DNA of 64,000 nt from Candidatus Caldilinea saccharophila (GCA_016710365.1 JADJVW010000005.1:124001-188000), one strand, 5' to 3'; counted from the first letter of the stretch, positions 50,880-60,579 are shown. Numbers and translations are program-made. Notes: generated by a model from the letters alone, not told the origin.

Positions 50880-52431
50880 TCAGGTTGTTTTTACAAGCGG
50901 CGCGTCTGTGGAGGCGCGCCGGTCGACGGGCAGGGCCTCATTTGCGCGCCCATCCGCAAGGATAGCACGCGCCACCCGCAAACCGCCTAATGCCACCGCG
51001 GCCGTCGATTGTCCAGGGAAAATGCTGTCGCCCACCATCCACAAGCCTGCGCCAAGGCGCGGCCCCCACGCCTGGAAAAGATCCGTTTGCGGAAAGCCGC
51101 CCACCCAGCCCTGGACGCGCCGCGTGAAACGCTGAAAGGTCACGGGTGTGCCGGGCAGAGTCAGTTCGGCCGCGGCGCGCAGATCCGGCAGGACGCGCTC
51201 GGCTGCACGCAACATCCGCTCGGCATAGTTCGATTTGCGCTGTGCATCGTGGTGGGGATCGTAGTGGAACAGCCGCCACCAGGGCGCAAGCGCGGTATGC
51301 GTGCTGATCGTCAAGGCGCGGCGGCCGGCCGGCGCACGCCCACTGTCCCACGCAGGGCTGAGCGATAGAAAGACGCTGTTCCCTTCGCCCAGTGGCTCGC
51401 GTGCCAGCACCTGGTGGTGAAGCGGCAGCTCTGGCGGGATGGCGCGCTCGTCCACGCCGACATAGACCATGAACGCGCCCCACCCTGGCTGCGGCGCGTC
51501 AGGAAGCTTTTGCAGCGCTGCCGGCGTGTGATCTCCTGTCAATTTGGCGATATTCCAGGGCGGCAGGTTGGCGATGACAGTGTGTGCAGGATAGCGCTGC
51601 CCGCGTTTGGTTTCAACCGCCACCGGGCGCCCCTCTGCATAGATGATGCGGCTTACCTCCTGCCGGTAGCGCACCTTGCCGCCATGACGCTGCACCGCGT
51701 CGGCCAGCGTCTGGGCGATGGCGCCGATGCCGCCGGTCAGATGCACCACCCCGCGGCGCGGCAGGTCAAGCGCGGCCGCGCCGTAGAGCGCATTGGCGTG
51801 GGCGCTGGTCGTCTGCGCGGCGATCAACAGTTGTGCGTCGACAAGAGCCGCAGCGCCTTGGGCGCAGCCTGCAAATGGGCGGCGACAGGACGGAAAGCGT
51901 CGGCCAACAGCCGTGGATGCAAGTGGCTCGGCAGATCGGCAAGCAGCCAGCGCAACCCATCGCCGGCCAACGCACCCAGTTCGCCAGGCGTCTGAGGCGG
52001 CCATGCAGGCGCGCGCAACGCCAGATCCCACAAGGCATCGGCGGTGCGTTCCTGCCAGCGCCAAAACGTCGCAGCCGGCTCGCCAAACGCGCGTGCATAT
52101 TCCGGCCAGCGCCGTGCATCGCCGTAACGAGTGACGGCCTGACCGTCCGGCAAATGCACGGTCATCGCGGGGTCGTCGGCGTGCGCGGGCCAGCGCTCGA
52201 TCCCGACAGCCCGCGCCACCAGGTCCATGGGGCGCCGGGATAAAAGCCGCCCGCCAGTGTAGCGCCGGCTTCAAAGCGGTAGCCTTGGTGAAAAAAAACG
52301 CCCGCGCAGCCGCCTGGATAGACATGCGCCTCCAATACGGTGACATCCAATCCTGCCTGGGCCAGCAGGGCCGCGGTGGTCAGCCCTCCAATCCCTGCGC
52401 CAATGACTACAACAGGCTCGCGGCTAGGCAT
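50880..52431 (-). CDS. CrtI-like carotenoid desaturase / FAD-dependent oxidoreductase (two frameshifts)
   Basis: About 516 residues after repair. N-terminal FAD site PVVVIGAGIGGLTTAALLAQ and VLEAHVYPGGCAGVF, as in the phytoene desaturase family. A missing C at about 52232 (CCCC should be CCCCC, then APMDLVARAVGIERW) and a missing T at about 51845 (LRLFVDAQLLIAAQT) break it. The C-terminal FAD motif is GLWMVGDSIFPGQSTAAVALGGLRVA. CrtI-family enzymes desaturate or isomerise carotenoids in the membrane; the exact substrate is open. ATG 52431 overlaps the SRPBCC gene by 25 bases. It belongs to the carH operon and works with crtB. Confidence 0.82.
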
Positions 52432-52919
52432 AAGATCAACTTCCTCAGATTCAGTGCGGCGCGTGCAGCCGCGTTGACGTTGCACGCAAGCAAGCGGCGC
52501 GTCTTCCAACCTCGATAGGCAAACAGGATCGGCAGCCCTCCCCACATGCTCAGACCAACGAGCTTCCAAAACCAGTGGCGGTGCAAGGTCGCGGTGACCT
52601 GGTCGGCCACCACTGTGGTCTGGGCGTCGATGGGCAAGAAGGTGTGCAGATGCTCCCAACTTGCAAATGGCCCGCTGAGTTGGCGATCCACAAAGCTGGT
52701 GGGCGTGGTTTGCTCGATCTGCGCGACCCAGCGCACGGGCAACGGGCCCAACCACATCGTGAAGTCCATCCGATCGCCCTCATTTAACTGCGCGGGCGCT
52801 TCATGCACGCGCACGAGGATCGGCGGCGGGGTGATGGCGCCCATGCTTGCCGAACGCTGATGAAAGGCCGCCACCGCGGCGAGAGGCGCGTTGACGGTGA
52901 AGCGATGCTCATAACGCAC
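52407..52919 (-). CDS. SRPBCC (START-like) family protein
   Basis: 170 residues. The SRPBCC fold spans about residues 1-140: MRYEHRFTVNAPLAAVAAFHQR, PPILVRVHEAPAQLNEGDRMDFTMWLGPLPVRWVAQI, FVDRQLSGPFASWEHLHTF and VVADQVTATLHRHWFWKLVG. This fold binds lipids or polyketides in a deep cavity. A hydrophobic, basic C-terminus follows. Close homologues are often fused or adjacent to TIGR01777 epimerases; here the epimerase gene ends six bases upstream. It overlaps the CrtI-like start. Perhaps it handles carotenoid or membrane lipid; that is inference from context. Confidence 0.85.
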   Translation of the reverse strand: MRYEHRFTVNAPLAAVAAFHQRSASMGAITPPPILVRVHEAPAQLNEGDRMDFTMWLGPLPVRWVAQIEQTTPTSFVDRQLSGPFASWEHLHTFLPIDAQTTVVADQVTATLHRHWFWKLVGLSMWGGLPILFAYRGWKTRRLLACNVNAAARAALNLRKLILCLAASLL

Positions 52920-52925
52920 GGCGCT

Positions 52926-53948
52926 CTACTCCTTGCCTGCAACCGCGGGCGATTTATCTTTATTTTCAGCGGCAGTAGGGGTGGGGGAAGTGGGTGCACC
53001 AGCAGCGGGTGCAACAACGCCATTGGCGTGCGCCGAGGTGTCCAACAGAGCGCGCACGGCTGCCTGGGCCGTTTCAAACTTGAATTTGAAGCCCAAATCG
53101 AGCAGTTTTTGCGGAATGGCGCGCTGGCCCTCAAGCAGCACTACCGACATCTCTCCGAAGACGGCTTTCATTGCAAAACCAGGTGCGGGGACAAACGAGG
53201 GGCGGCCGAGCACCTCGCCGACGATCTGCCCAAATTCCTGATTGGTGACCGGGTTGGGCGCCGTCAGATTAAAAGGCCCCGTCGCCTTTTCGTTTTGGAG
53301 CAGAAATTGGATCGCACGCACTTCGTCGTCGATATGAATCCACGGGTACCACTGCTTGCCGCTGCCCACCGGGCCGCCCGCAAACAATTTGAACGGCAAC
53401 ACCTGCTTGGGAAATGCTCCCCCTTCATTGCTCAACACGACGCCGGTGCGGATGATGGCGCGGCGCACACCCAGTTTGCTGACGGGCGCGGTCGAGGCCT
53501 CCCAGTCGAAGCAGACCTTGGACAAGAAGTCGCCGCCCGGCGAGAAGGATTCCGCGATCTGGGCGTCGCCACTCTGCGTCCCATAGTAGCCGACGGCGGA
53601 GGCTTGGATCAGCACGCCAGGCTTGGCGGTGGCCGCGGCGATGGCTTCCATGACTGCCCTGCCCGCGTCGAGGCGGCTTTGGCGGATCAATTGCTTGCGC
53701 TCCGTGGACCAACGCTGATCCGCGATGCCGGCGCCGGCCAGATTAATGATCGCGCCCGCGCCATCCGCAAGGCTGCCCCAGCCGTCGGCGCTTTTGCCGT
53801 CCCACTTTTGCAACTTGACGCCCACAGGCATCTCTTTGACCTTCTCCGGCTGGCGCGAGAGGACGATCACTTCGTGTCCATCTGCTAGCAGCGCCTGGCT
53901 GAGGGGCCGTCCAATCAGACCGCCGCCCCCTGAAATCAGTACACGCAT
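52926..53948 (-). CDS. TIGR01777-type NAD-dependent epimerase/dehydratase (YfcH/SulA-like)
   Basis: About 340 residues. The extended SDR fold begins MRVLISGGGGLIGRPLSQALL. AGAIINLAGAGIADQRW and LIQASAVGYYGTQSGD (catalytic Y-x3-K-like region) are family marks, then WYPWIHIDDEVRAI and the C-terminal DUF1731 part FGEMSVVLLEGQRAIPQKLLDLGFKFKF. The last 40 residues are an Ala/Pro/Thr-rich tail. ATG 53948 has AAAGGAG ahead. It is the first gene after carH (31 bases). This epimerase family is frequently found in CarH/LitR operons, with unknown substrate. Confidence 0.9.
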   Translation of the reverse strand: MRVLISGGGGLIGRPLSQALLADGHEVIVLSRQPEKVKEMPVGVKLQKWDGKSADGWGSLADGAGAIINLAGAGIADQRWSTERKQLIRQSRLDAGRAVMEAIAAATAKPGVLIQASAVGYYGTQSGDAQIAESFSPGGDFLSKVCFDWEASTAPVSKLGVRRAIIRTGVVLSNEGGAFPKQVLPFKLFAGGPVGSGKQWYPWIHIDDEVRAIQFLLQNEKATGPFNLTAPNPVTNQEFGQIVGEVLGRPSFVPAPGFAMKAVFGEMSVVLLEGQRAIPQKLLDLGFKFKFETAQAAVRALLDTSAHANGVVAPAAGAPTSPTPTAAENKDKSPAVAGKE

Positions 53949-53979
53949 TTTTCTCTCCTTTTTGATATGACAAACATGC

Positions 53980-55389
53980 TTAACGCCGCATATCTTTAAT
54001 GTCTGCACGCCGTAGTGGAACTGGCGCGGGCAGTGGTCGCTCTAGAAGGCGCGACAGCCACTCCAATACGACATATCCTCGTTTTTCCAGGTGAAGAAGT
54101 GACGCCTCAAAATAGGCGTTGAGGTAATCTTCGAGCATCTCCGCCGGCAGTTGATGGTGGTTGACAAGCAGCCCTTCCACCCAATCAATATCGGGATTCA
54201 GATAGTTCATTCGCCCCAAGGTCAACGCGGCAATGACAGCGCGGCCGAAGTTGAGATTGGCAATCGCCAACAGCCGCTGAGACATCTTATCCGACAGCTT
54301 CTCCCAGACGTCAGCTTCGATGACCACTTGACGGGAGCGAAAGTGGTCAAGCGCTTCCTTGTATTCGTAACTTACCTGCCGCTGCGCCGGTTGCAGGCGC
54401 AGGTTTGTCATAATATGTTCGAGTCCGCCAATCACGTCCTCCAGCTTGTCGCCCAAGAAATAGCCCGGGACCACCTCGTGCAGATCCGGCTCCTCGGTAA
54501 ACACCAGGCCGCCAAACGCAACCGGCACGCGCGCTTGAAACAGCCATTCAGCCATTTCCAACAGTCCGGCGGCAGTGTGCAGTTGTTGGGCAGTCAGCAC
54601 GACCAGGTTTGGGCGCACCGCATTGAGCGTTGATTCCAGGTTGCGCAGCGGCACGTTGGCGCCTAGATAGACGACATCCCAGCCACGGCGACGCAGCAGA
54701 AGCGAAATGAGCAGAAGCACAAACGTGTGTTCTTCTTCCGGCGGACAGCCAACGAGGATACGGCCCGGACGCGTGGGCGCGGGCGTCGACGCCAGCATCG
54801 CCTCCATACGCCGGATCGCGAGCGCCGAAGCGAAATGTTCTTGTTGAACCGTGACTTTGCCTTCGTACCAACCCGCGCCGATCTCATGCAGTCCCTTCTG
54901 GATCAGATCCAGGCAGACGGTTTCAGCCGGGAAAAGGGCGAATCCCTGAGCAAGCAACTGTTCCGCTCGAAACTCGTCAAAGTTGAGACAGGCGCTCACC
55001 CATGCTTCGCGCAGTTGCGCGACCGGGCCAGCCTCGCCCAGTTTTGGCGATTCCACCATCGTAAATGCCGAACGCATCTCGTGTGTGCGCGCTTCGGAGC
55101 GGTGTAGGCCCGGGGCCAGAGAAGCGTCGAGCGGGTTCTTGCCTTCTTCTTCCAGCTTATGGAGCAATTCGATAGCGCGGCTGATACTCAGCCCTTCGTC
55201 CTGGCGCGCGATCAGCCACTTGATAATGTCGATGTCATATTGTGAATACAGCCGATGACCGCTGTCGGTGCGTTGCGGCGTTGGCACGCCATAACGCCGC
55301 TCCCACGCACGGAGGGTGTCAGCCTTTAAGCCGGTCTCTTGGACAACTGCCTTCAAATTATAAATAGGAGTTTTATCTCGATAAGTCAT
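53980..55389 (-). CDS. carH: CarH/LitR-like MerR-family B12-dependent light regulator with extra C-terminal domain
   Basis: About 469 residues from ATG 55389. MerR HTH (about 9-75) with ADTLRAWERRYGVPTPQRT; helical and cobalamin-binding domain (about 105-325). The motif W-x9-E-H typical of photosensory CarH is present (Trp174, Glu184, His185), and His221 in EEEHTF matches the lower-axial cobalamin ligand, though the usual Gly two residues on is Val. The residue after Trp174 is Tyr where CarH often has His. About 144 further residues (326-469) form a helical domain not found in classical CarH. Predicted: dark adenosylcobalamin tetramer represses crtB and its own operon, light releases it. Starts upstream of 55389 would precede the predicted transcript start. 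Confidence 0.85.
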   Translation of the reverse strand: MTYRDKTPIYNLKAVVQETGLKADTLRAWERRYGVPTPQRTDSGHRLYSQYDIDIIKWLIARQDEGLSISRAIELLHKLEEEGKNPLDASLAPGLHRSEARTHEMRSAFTMVESPKLGEAGPVAQLREAWVSACLNFDEFRAEQLLAQGFALFPAETVCLDLIQKGLHEIGAGWYEGKVTVQQEHFASALAIRRMEAMLASTPAPTRPGRILVGCPPEEEHTFVLLLISLLLRRRGWDVVYLGANVPLRNLESTLNAVRPNLVVLTAQQLHTAAGLLEMAEWLFQARVPVAFGGLVFTEEPDLHEVVPGYFLGDKLEDVIGGLEHIMTNLRLQPAQRQVSYEYKEALDHFRSRQVVIEADVWEKLSDKMSQRLLAIANLNFGRAVIAALTLGRMNYLNPDIDWVEGLLVNHHQLPAEMLEDYLNAYFEASLLHLEKRGYVVLEWLSRLLERPLPAPVPLRRADIKDMRR

Positions 55390-55444
55390 TACATCAGCCT
55401 GCGATAGTAGAACCATTGCACCTTGTGCGCCATTCCATTCCCAC

Positions 55445-55473
55445 ACCATAGCATAGGCGGAATTTTTTGTCAA
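55445..55473 (-). promoter_or_regulatory. Strong sigma-70-like promoter of the carH operon
   Basis: On the minus strand TTGACA (55473-55468), 17-base spacer, TATGGT (55450-55445). Transcription would start near 55437, leaving a leader of about 48 bases before ATG 55389. The -10 overlaps in-frame ATGs upstream, which argues against those starts. Confidence 0.7.
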
Positions 55474-55538
55474 TCATTTGCATAATGTTTTTCCATATTT
55501 TTTCTGGATATTACCTGGACAAATATAGTAGCGGTTCC

Positions 55539-55567
55539 TTGACAATTGATCTAGTCTATGTTACCTT
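55539..55567 (+). promoter_or_regulatory. Promoter of crtB
   Basis: TTGACA (55539-55544), 17-base spacer, TACCTT (55562-55567); TATGTT nearby is an alternative -10 at shorter spacing. The consensus -35 with a weak -10 is typical of a regulated promoter. It is back to back with the carH promoter, 66 bases apart. Confidence 0.6.
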
Positions 55568-55577
55568 CGCAAGTAAG

Positions 55578-55621
55578 TGACATATCCTTGTGTCATTGAC
55601 CGACGCGTTATTGACCGACGC
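55578..55621. promoter_or_regulatory. Candidate operator: TGACA/TGTCA inverted repeat and ATTGACCGACGC direct repeats
   Basis: Just downstream of the crtB -10: TGACA (55578-55582) faces TGTCA (55591-55595), and ATTGACCGACGC occurs twice (55595-55606 and 55610-55621) at 15-base period, ending nine bases before the ribosome binding site GGAGG. This is a plausible binding site for the adjacent MerR-type regulator. Confidence 0.45.
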
Positions 55622-55640
55622 CAGACATGGAGGAAGCTAA

Positions 55641-56573
55641 ATGCAGCTACAGCACGCCTGGGAGCGGACTTTACTGGATCTTGCCCATGAAGCATTGCAT
55701 GGAGATTTGCCTGCCGGAGAAACTAGATTTGAGCAAACGCTTCTAGAGCAGTCCTATCGACATTGTGAATCGATCACGGCAGTCCACAGCCGTTCATTCC
55801 ATTTGGCTTCGCGCCTATTGCCCGCTGAAAAGCGCCGCGCCGCGCGTGCGTTGTATGCTTTTTGCCGTGTGAGTGACGATATCGTCGATCACGGGCAGTC
55901 TGATGCGCAGGAGCGCCTGGCGAACTGGCGGCGTCGCGCCACTTCCGCGCATCCTCCTTTGGATGATTTGGTGGCGATTGCCTGGGCCGATGCGCGCGTG
56001 CGTTTCAACGTGCCGATTCGCTATGCAGAGCAACTGATCGACGGCGTCGCACGCGACTTTCAATCGGTGCGCTACGACACGTTTGAGGAGTTGGCAGCCT
56101 ATTGTTACGGTGTGGCGTCCACCGTTGGGTTGATGAGTATGCACATTATTGGCTTTTCCGGGCAAGACGCGATCCCATACGCCATCAAGCTAGGCGTTGC
56201 GCTGCAGATGACAAACATTCTGCGCGATGTGGGCGAAGATTGGCGCGCCGGACGGCTCTATCTTCCACGCGAGGAATTGGATCACTTTGCCGTGACCGAT
56301 GAGATGCTGACGGCGCGGGTGGTCACCGAACAGTGGCGCAGCTTTATGCGTTTTCAAATCGAGCGAAACCGTCGTCTCTATGATGAGACGATGCCAGGAA
56401 TTGCGATGCTAAATCGCGATGGTCGCTTTGCGATCGGTGCGTCGGCTGATTTCTATCGCGGCATTTTGGATGAGATCGAACGCAATGACTACGACAATTT
56501 TAGCAAACGCGCCTTTGTTGCAACCCCGCGTAAAATGCGGATGCTGCCTGGCATCTGGTGGCGCAGCCGTTGA
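55641..56573 (+). CDS. crtB: Phytoene/squalene synthase
   Basis: 310 residues. It condenses two geranylgeranyl diphosphates to phytoene (or two farnesyl to squalene/dehydrosqualene), the first carotenoid step. Motifs: HSRSFHLASRLLPAEKRRAARALYAFCRVSDDIVDH (first Asp-rich motif in SDDIVD; given as a span, key residues Asp-Asp-x-x-Asp), YCYGVASTVG, and QMTNILRDVGEDWRAGRLYLP with the second Asp-rich site DVGED. ATG 55641 follows GGAGGAAG. Divergent from the CarH-like regulator and functionally paired with the CrtI-like gene of that operon, so light control is expected. Confidence 0.92.
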   Translation: MQLQHAWERTLLDLAHEALHGDLPAGETRFEQTLLEQSYRHCESITAVHSRSFHLASRLLPAEKRRAARALYAFCRVSDDIVDHGQSDAQERLANWRRRATSAHPPLDDLVAIAWADARVRFNVPIRYAEQLIDGVARDFQSVRYDTFEELAAYCYGVASTVGLMSMHIIGFSGQDAIPYAIKLGVALQMTNILRDVGEDWRAGRLYLPREELDHFAVTDEMLTARVVTEQWRSFMRFQIERNRRLYDETMPGIAMLNRDGRFAIGASADFYRGILDEIERNDYDNFSKRAFVATPRKMRMLPGIWWRSR

Positions 56574-56669
56574 GGGGCGAGTGCGGAAATGGAGTGCGGA
56601 GGCGTCCCCCTGCACTTGTGCGCAATGGGCAACGCGCAAAAGACGCCCCCGGTCAATTCAGCGCCATAA
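56574..56669. other. Convergent gap after crtB
   Basis: 96 bases between convergent crtB and the ORF3-like gene. No clear hairpin with T-tract; nothing recognised. Confidence 0.35.
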
Positions 56670-58412
56670 TCACTTCGTCAAGCCGGCCAACATGGCATTG
56701 ACCTCTTCGATATCAAATTCCGTCGAGTCAAAATCGTCGCCGATCCAATCTATCAACTCTTCGTACTCCGGATGGTTTGGGTCGGCGAACACTTCAAGCA
56801 GTCCCTCGTAGCCCCAGACGCCGCCTACATCCTCCGGCGGACAGGCGCGCTTGCCCGTGAGACAGACAGGATACGTCGCATCAGGTTCAACCGGCAGCAC
56901 CTTTTCGATCTCGATCACGTGTTCCCAATTGTCGCCAAAATCATAGGTGTATTTGAAACGCTTGATACCCTTGCCGAGCACCTGACTCACTTTGACTTTC
57001 TGCTCGCTGACCACGTGATCCATCATCTCGAATTGATCGGGAGCCCCATAGGAGACGCCGCCAATTTCGAACTCGTGCAGATGCGCGTCGAACCACCCCA
57101 TCGCGATCTGGATCACAATGTGCAGTTGCTGGAGCGTCAGGTTGTCGGGAATCAGCACCCGTCGCCAGATCGGGGGGCGCGCGCCTTTCAAAGTGATCTT
57201 GAGTTGAAAAATTTGCGTGGGCTGATTGGACTTGCCCTGCCTGGACTTGGCAGGTTGGCTTGCCTTGCCCTTGCCGGGGCCGCGGTGTCCAACCTGTGCG
57301 TCCGGCGCCGCAGGCGAGAGCAATTGCGCCGGCGGCTCTTCCATCTCCATCAGATCATCTTCCATTTCGGCCCACAGATCGCCGAGCCCCATTGCGGAGA
57401 ACATGAAACCCAGCGCCTCGTCCACCTTCTTCAGTTCAGCCTTCACCTTGACTTTCCAACCGAGCAGCACCGTCAACGGCGCCAGCAACTCCTTTGCCAT
57501 GTCATGTCTCACCGTTACGGCGCCAGGAATCGATCCCATCTCGACGACCTGTTGAAGCAGCAACTGAGCGGCATTGGCAATGGTTTGCTGCGGGTCGTCG
57601 CCTTGTGGCAAAGTTCTGTTGCCCAGCACCATCCCGTGTTTGGCGTCCACGATGAGCAGAAGGGTGGGAAGATAAAGGCGCCCGTCATCATCTGATAGCG
57701 GCTGAGGGAAGATGATGAGGTCCACCTCAATCGTCTCATTTTTGCGTTTTGGCAGGCTCTGGGCCACTGCGCTCACAGCGGGATCCAAATGAATCATCAT
57801 GGGCGCCAGCGGCGGTGGAAGGATTTCCACGATATCATCCACCCATGTAGTCTCGCCATCCTGTACGTGCGGAATGCGCATCAGATAGCTGGCATCGTCG
57901 GGCGTTTCAAGCGGCGTATCGTCCCATGCAAGGCGGGAAATGACATCGCACGTCTGTTCCAACATCGGGATCAGACGCGCGGCTTCCTCGGCGTCAATCT
58001 GCCACGGCAAATAACCGGGGCGGAAGGAGCGAAACATGGGCCAGGCGTGTTTGCCGCGATATTTGCGCCCCAGTTGTTTGATCACCCTGCGGTCGAATTC
58101 TTCCAGTGTATTGCGCGCTTCGAACGAAAGCTGAAGCTGTCGAATTGTCATCACCATCTCGATCGCAGCATCTTCATTGGCCTCACTCAAGGCCCAGAAG
58201 CGATACAGCGCTTCCGCGCCCAAATAGAAGCCAATGGCAAAATGATCGCCCCCGTGCCCCATGACGCTGACAAATCCATCCTGGCCGTCGTTGGCGTCGC
58301 GCACGCCAAACAGCTCATCCTCGTACAGGAACTGCCACGGAGCAAGCTCCTGGACGCGGTCGGCCAAATCGTAAAGCTGACGCCATTGCTCGATAGTCGG
58401 TGGTTGAAGCAT
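56670..58412 (-). CDS. Plasmid pRiA4b ORF3-like protein with extra N-terminal domains
   Basis: About 580 residues. The C-terminal ~190 residues are the pRiA4b ORF3 domain: FQLKITLKGARPPIWRRVLIPDNLTL, HIVIQIAMGWFDAHLHEFEI, FKYTYDFGDNWEHVIEIEKVLP, CLTGKRACPPEDVGGVWGY. The N-terminal ~370 residues contain two poorly characterised modules with GFYLGAEALYRFWALS and DLIIFPQPLSDDDGRLYLP, joined by a Pro/Lys/Gln-rich linker (about 375-405). The ORF3 family occurs on plasmids and near insertion sequences but is widely chromosomal; function unknown. ATG 58412 is chosen because GGGAGAAAA precedes it. No mobile element is visible next to it. Confidence 0.85.
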   Translation of the reverse strand: MLQPPTIEQWRQLYDLADRVQELAPWQFLYEDELFGVRDANDGQDGFVSVMGHGGDHFAIGFYLGAEALYRFWALSEANEDAAIEMVMTIRQLQLSFEARNTLEEFDRRVIKQLGRKYRGKHAWPMFRSFRPGYLPWQIDAEEAARLIPMLEQTCDVISRLAWDDTPLETPDDASYLMRIPHVQDGETTWVDDIVEILPPPLAPMMIHLDPAVSAVAQSLPKRKNETIEVDLIIFPQPLSDDDGRLYLPTLLLIVDAKHGMVLGNRTLPQGDDPQQTIANAAQLLLQQVVEMGSIPGAVTVRHDMAKELLAPLTVLLGWKVKVKAELKKVDEALGFMFSAMGLGDLWAEMEDDLMEMEEPPAQLLSPAAPDAQVGHRGPGKGKASQPAKSRQGKSNQPTQIFQLKITLKGARPPIWRRVLIPDNLTLQQLHIVIQIAMGWFDAHLHEFEIGGVSYGAPDQFEMMDHVVSEQKVKVSQVLGKGIKRFKYTYDFGDNWEHVIEIEKVLPVEPDATYPVCLTGKRACPPEDVGGVWGYEGLLEVFADPNHPEYEELIDWIGDDFDSTEFDIEEVNAMLAGLTK

Positions 58413-58517
58413 GATAATTTTCTCCCGTGGATGTGACTTGCAAAAGTAGCTTCTCAACTATAGCATGAGTACATCATAAGCTGGAATTGTCGATCTTTTT
58501 CATCGGGAAGAGCTGCT

Positions 58518-60567
58518 ATGGCTGTATCTGAATTGTCGCCCACGGGACAAGAGGCTGCGGAGTTGGCCGCGGACGTGCGCTATCATCAATATCGCTACTA
58601 TGCGCTCGATGACCCGGAAATCAGCGACCAGGCGTTCGACGCGCTCTTCGAGGAGTTGCGTGCGCTGGAGGCGGCGCATCCCGCACTGCGCACACCCGAC
58701 AGCCCGACGCAGCGCGTGGGCGGGGCAATTGCCGCCCGCTTTGAAAAGACGCGCCACCCCTCGCTCATGCTCAGCCTGGCCAACGCTTTCAACCCGGGCG
58801 AACTCTTCGCCTGGCGCGAGCGCCTCCACCGCCTGTTGAGCGAAGCCGAACGCGCGCGCCTGGCTTATGTCGTCGAACCGAAATTTGACGGTCTAACGGT
58901 GGTGCTCCACTACATCGACGGGGTATTCTCGCTGGGTGCCACGCGCGGAGACGGCGAATTTGGCGAGACGATCACGGCCAACCTGCGCACCGTGCGGCTG
59001 CTCCCTTTGCAGATTCCGGCGGATCGCGCGGCCGGTCTGGCTGCGCCGGCGCGCCTGGTGGTGCGCGGCGAAGCGTACGTCGAGAAGGCTGACTTCGCGC
59101 GCTTCAACCAACGCCAGCTCGAAGCCGGCGAACGCGCCTACGCCAACCCGCGCAATTTTGCCGCCGGCAGCCTCCGCCAGCTCGATTCGAGCATCACGGC
59201 CGCGCGCCCGCTCAAACTGTGGGTCTATCAGGCGCTGATCGTCGAGGGTGGGCCGGCGTTGTCCAGCCACGGGGAGGCGTTGGCCTATTTGCGCGCGCTG
59301 GGGCTGCCTGTCTGCCCCGACGTGCAGCGCTTCACCGACGACGAATTTGACCAGGTAGCCGCCTACGTGGCGGCGTTCAGCGCACGGCGTCACGACTTGC
59401 CCTACGAGGTGGACGGGCTTGTCATCAAGGTCGACTCGCTGCTGATGCAGGAGGAGCTTGGCTTCACCGGCAAAGATCCGCGCTGGGCGTTAGCCTACAA
59501 ATATGCCGCGGAAGAAGCGATCACGACGCTCCACGATATCGTCGTCAATGTCGGGCGCACCGGCGCAGTCACGCCCAATGCCGTGCTGGAGCCGGTGCAG
59601 GTCAGCGGGGTGATGGTCAAGAGCGCGACATTGCACAACGAGGGGTTACATCCGTGATCTCGACATCCGCATCGGTGATCAAGTAGTCATCAAGCGCGCG
59701 GGCGAAGTGATCCCCAAGGTGCTGCGGCCACTCATCGATGCGCGCGATGGCAGCGAACAGGTGTGGACCATGCCGGCGACCTGTCCGGTGTGCGGCGCGG
59801 CGCTCGTGCGTCCTGCGGGGGAGGCGGCGACCTACTGCGTCAATAACGCCTGCCCAGAGCAGCTTGTGCGCGCCGTCGAATATTTCGTGGGGCGCGAGGC
59901 GATGGACATCGCCGGTTTTGGCATCAAGCAGGCGGAGCTGTTTGTCGCGCAAGGTTTTATCCACGACCTGGCCGACATCTACCAATTACCGTGGGAGCAG
60001 ATTCGCCAGTTGGAAGGGTACGGCGACAAACGCGTCGAGAATTTGATGGCCGGCATCGAAGCCAGCAAGGATCGCCCGATCCACCGCCTGTTGACGGCGT
60101 TGGGCATCCGCTTTGTCGGCGCCGTCGTCGCCGAGCTGATTACCCAACACTTTATCAGCCTGTTCGATCTGGTGGACGCGACGTCGGAGCAACTCAACGA
60201 CATCGCGGGCATCGGCCCGAAAATTGCCGAAAGCATCGTCGAGTATTTTTCGGTCGCGTCGAACCGGGCGTTGATCGAGGAATTTGCCGCGTTGGGCGTG
60301 CGCGTTGCCGCGGACGCGCCGGCCGCGCCCGCCGGTGTGCAGTCGCTGGCGGGTCTCACGTTTGTCGTCACGGGGACGCTGCCCAGCTTTAGCCGCGACG
60401 AGGCGCACGCCTTTATCAAGGCGCACGGTGGCAAGGTCGCGGGCAGCGTCAGCGCCAAGACAAGCTTTGTCGTGGCCGGCGAGGCCGCGGGCAGCAAGCT
60501 CGACAAGGCGCGGCAACTGGGCGTGCCGGTGATCGACGAAGCCGCGCTGCGGTCGATGGCCGCCTGA
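58518..60567 (+). CDS. ligA: NAD-dependent DNA ligase (one frameshift)
   Basis: About 682 residues after repair. Domains: Ia (about 10-70, YHQYRYYALDDPEISDQAFDALF), adenylation with VVEPKFDGLTVVL (nucleophile Lys122) and DGLVIKVDSL, OB fold with KSATLHNEG, a four-Cys zinc finger CPVCGAAL...YCVNNACPEQ, helix-hairpin-helix repeats (QLEGYGDKRVENL, DIAGIGPKIAESI) and a C-terminal BRCT (LAGLTFVVTGTLPSFSRDEA). The frame breaks at about 59647: removing one T from GGGGTTAC gives EGYIRDLDIRIGDQVVIKRAGEVIPKV. It seals nicks in replication and repair. AAGAG precedes ATG 58518. Essential in most bacteria, so an actual null mutation is unlikely. Confidence 0.93.
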
Positions 60568-60579
60568 CCTATGTCCAAG

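Noticed and set aside
56670..58412. Insertion sequence or plasmid fragment around the pRiA4b ORF3-like gene
   Set aside because: No transposase, inverted termini or composition change; the family is commonly chromosomal.
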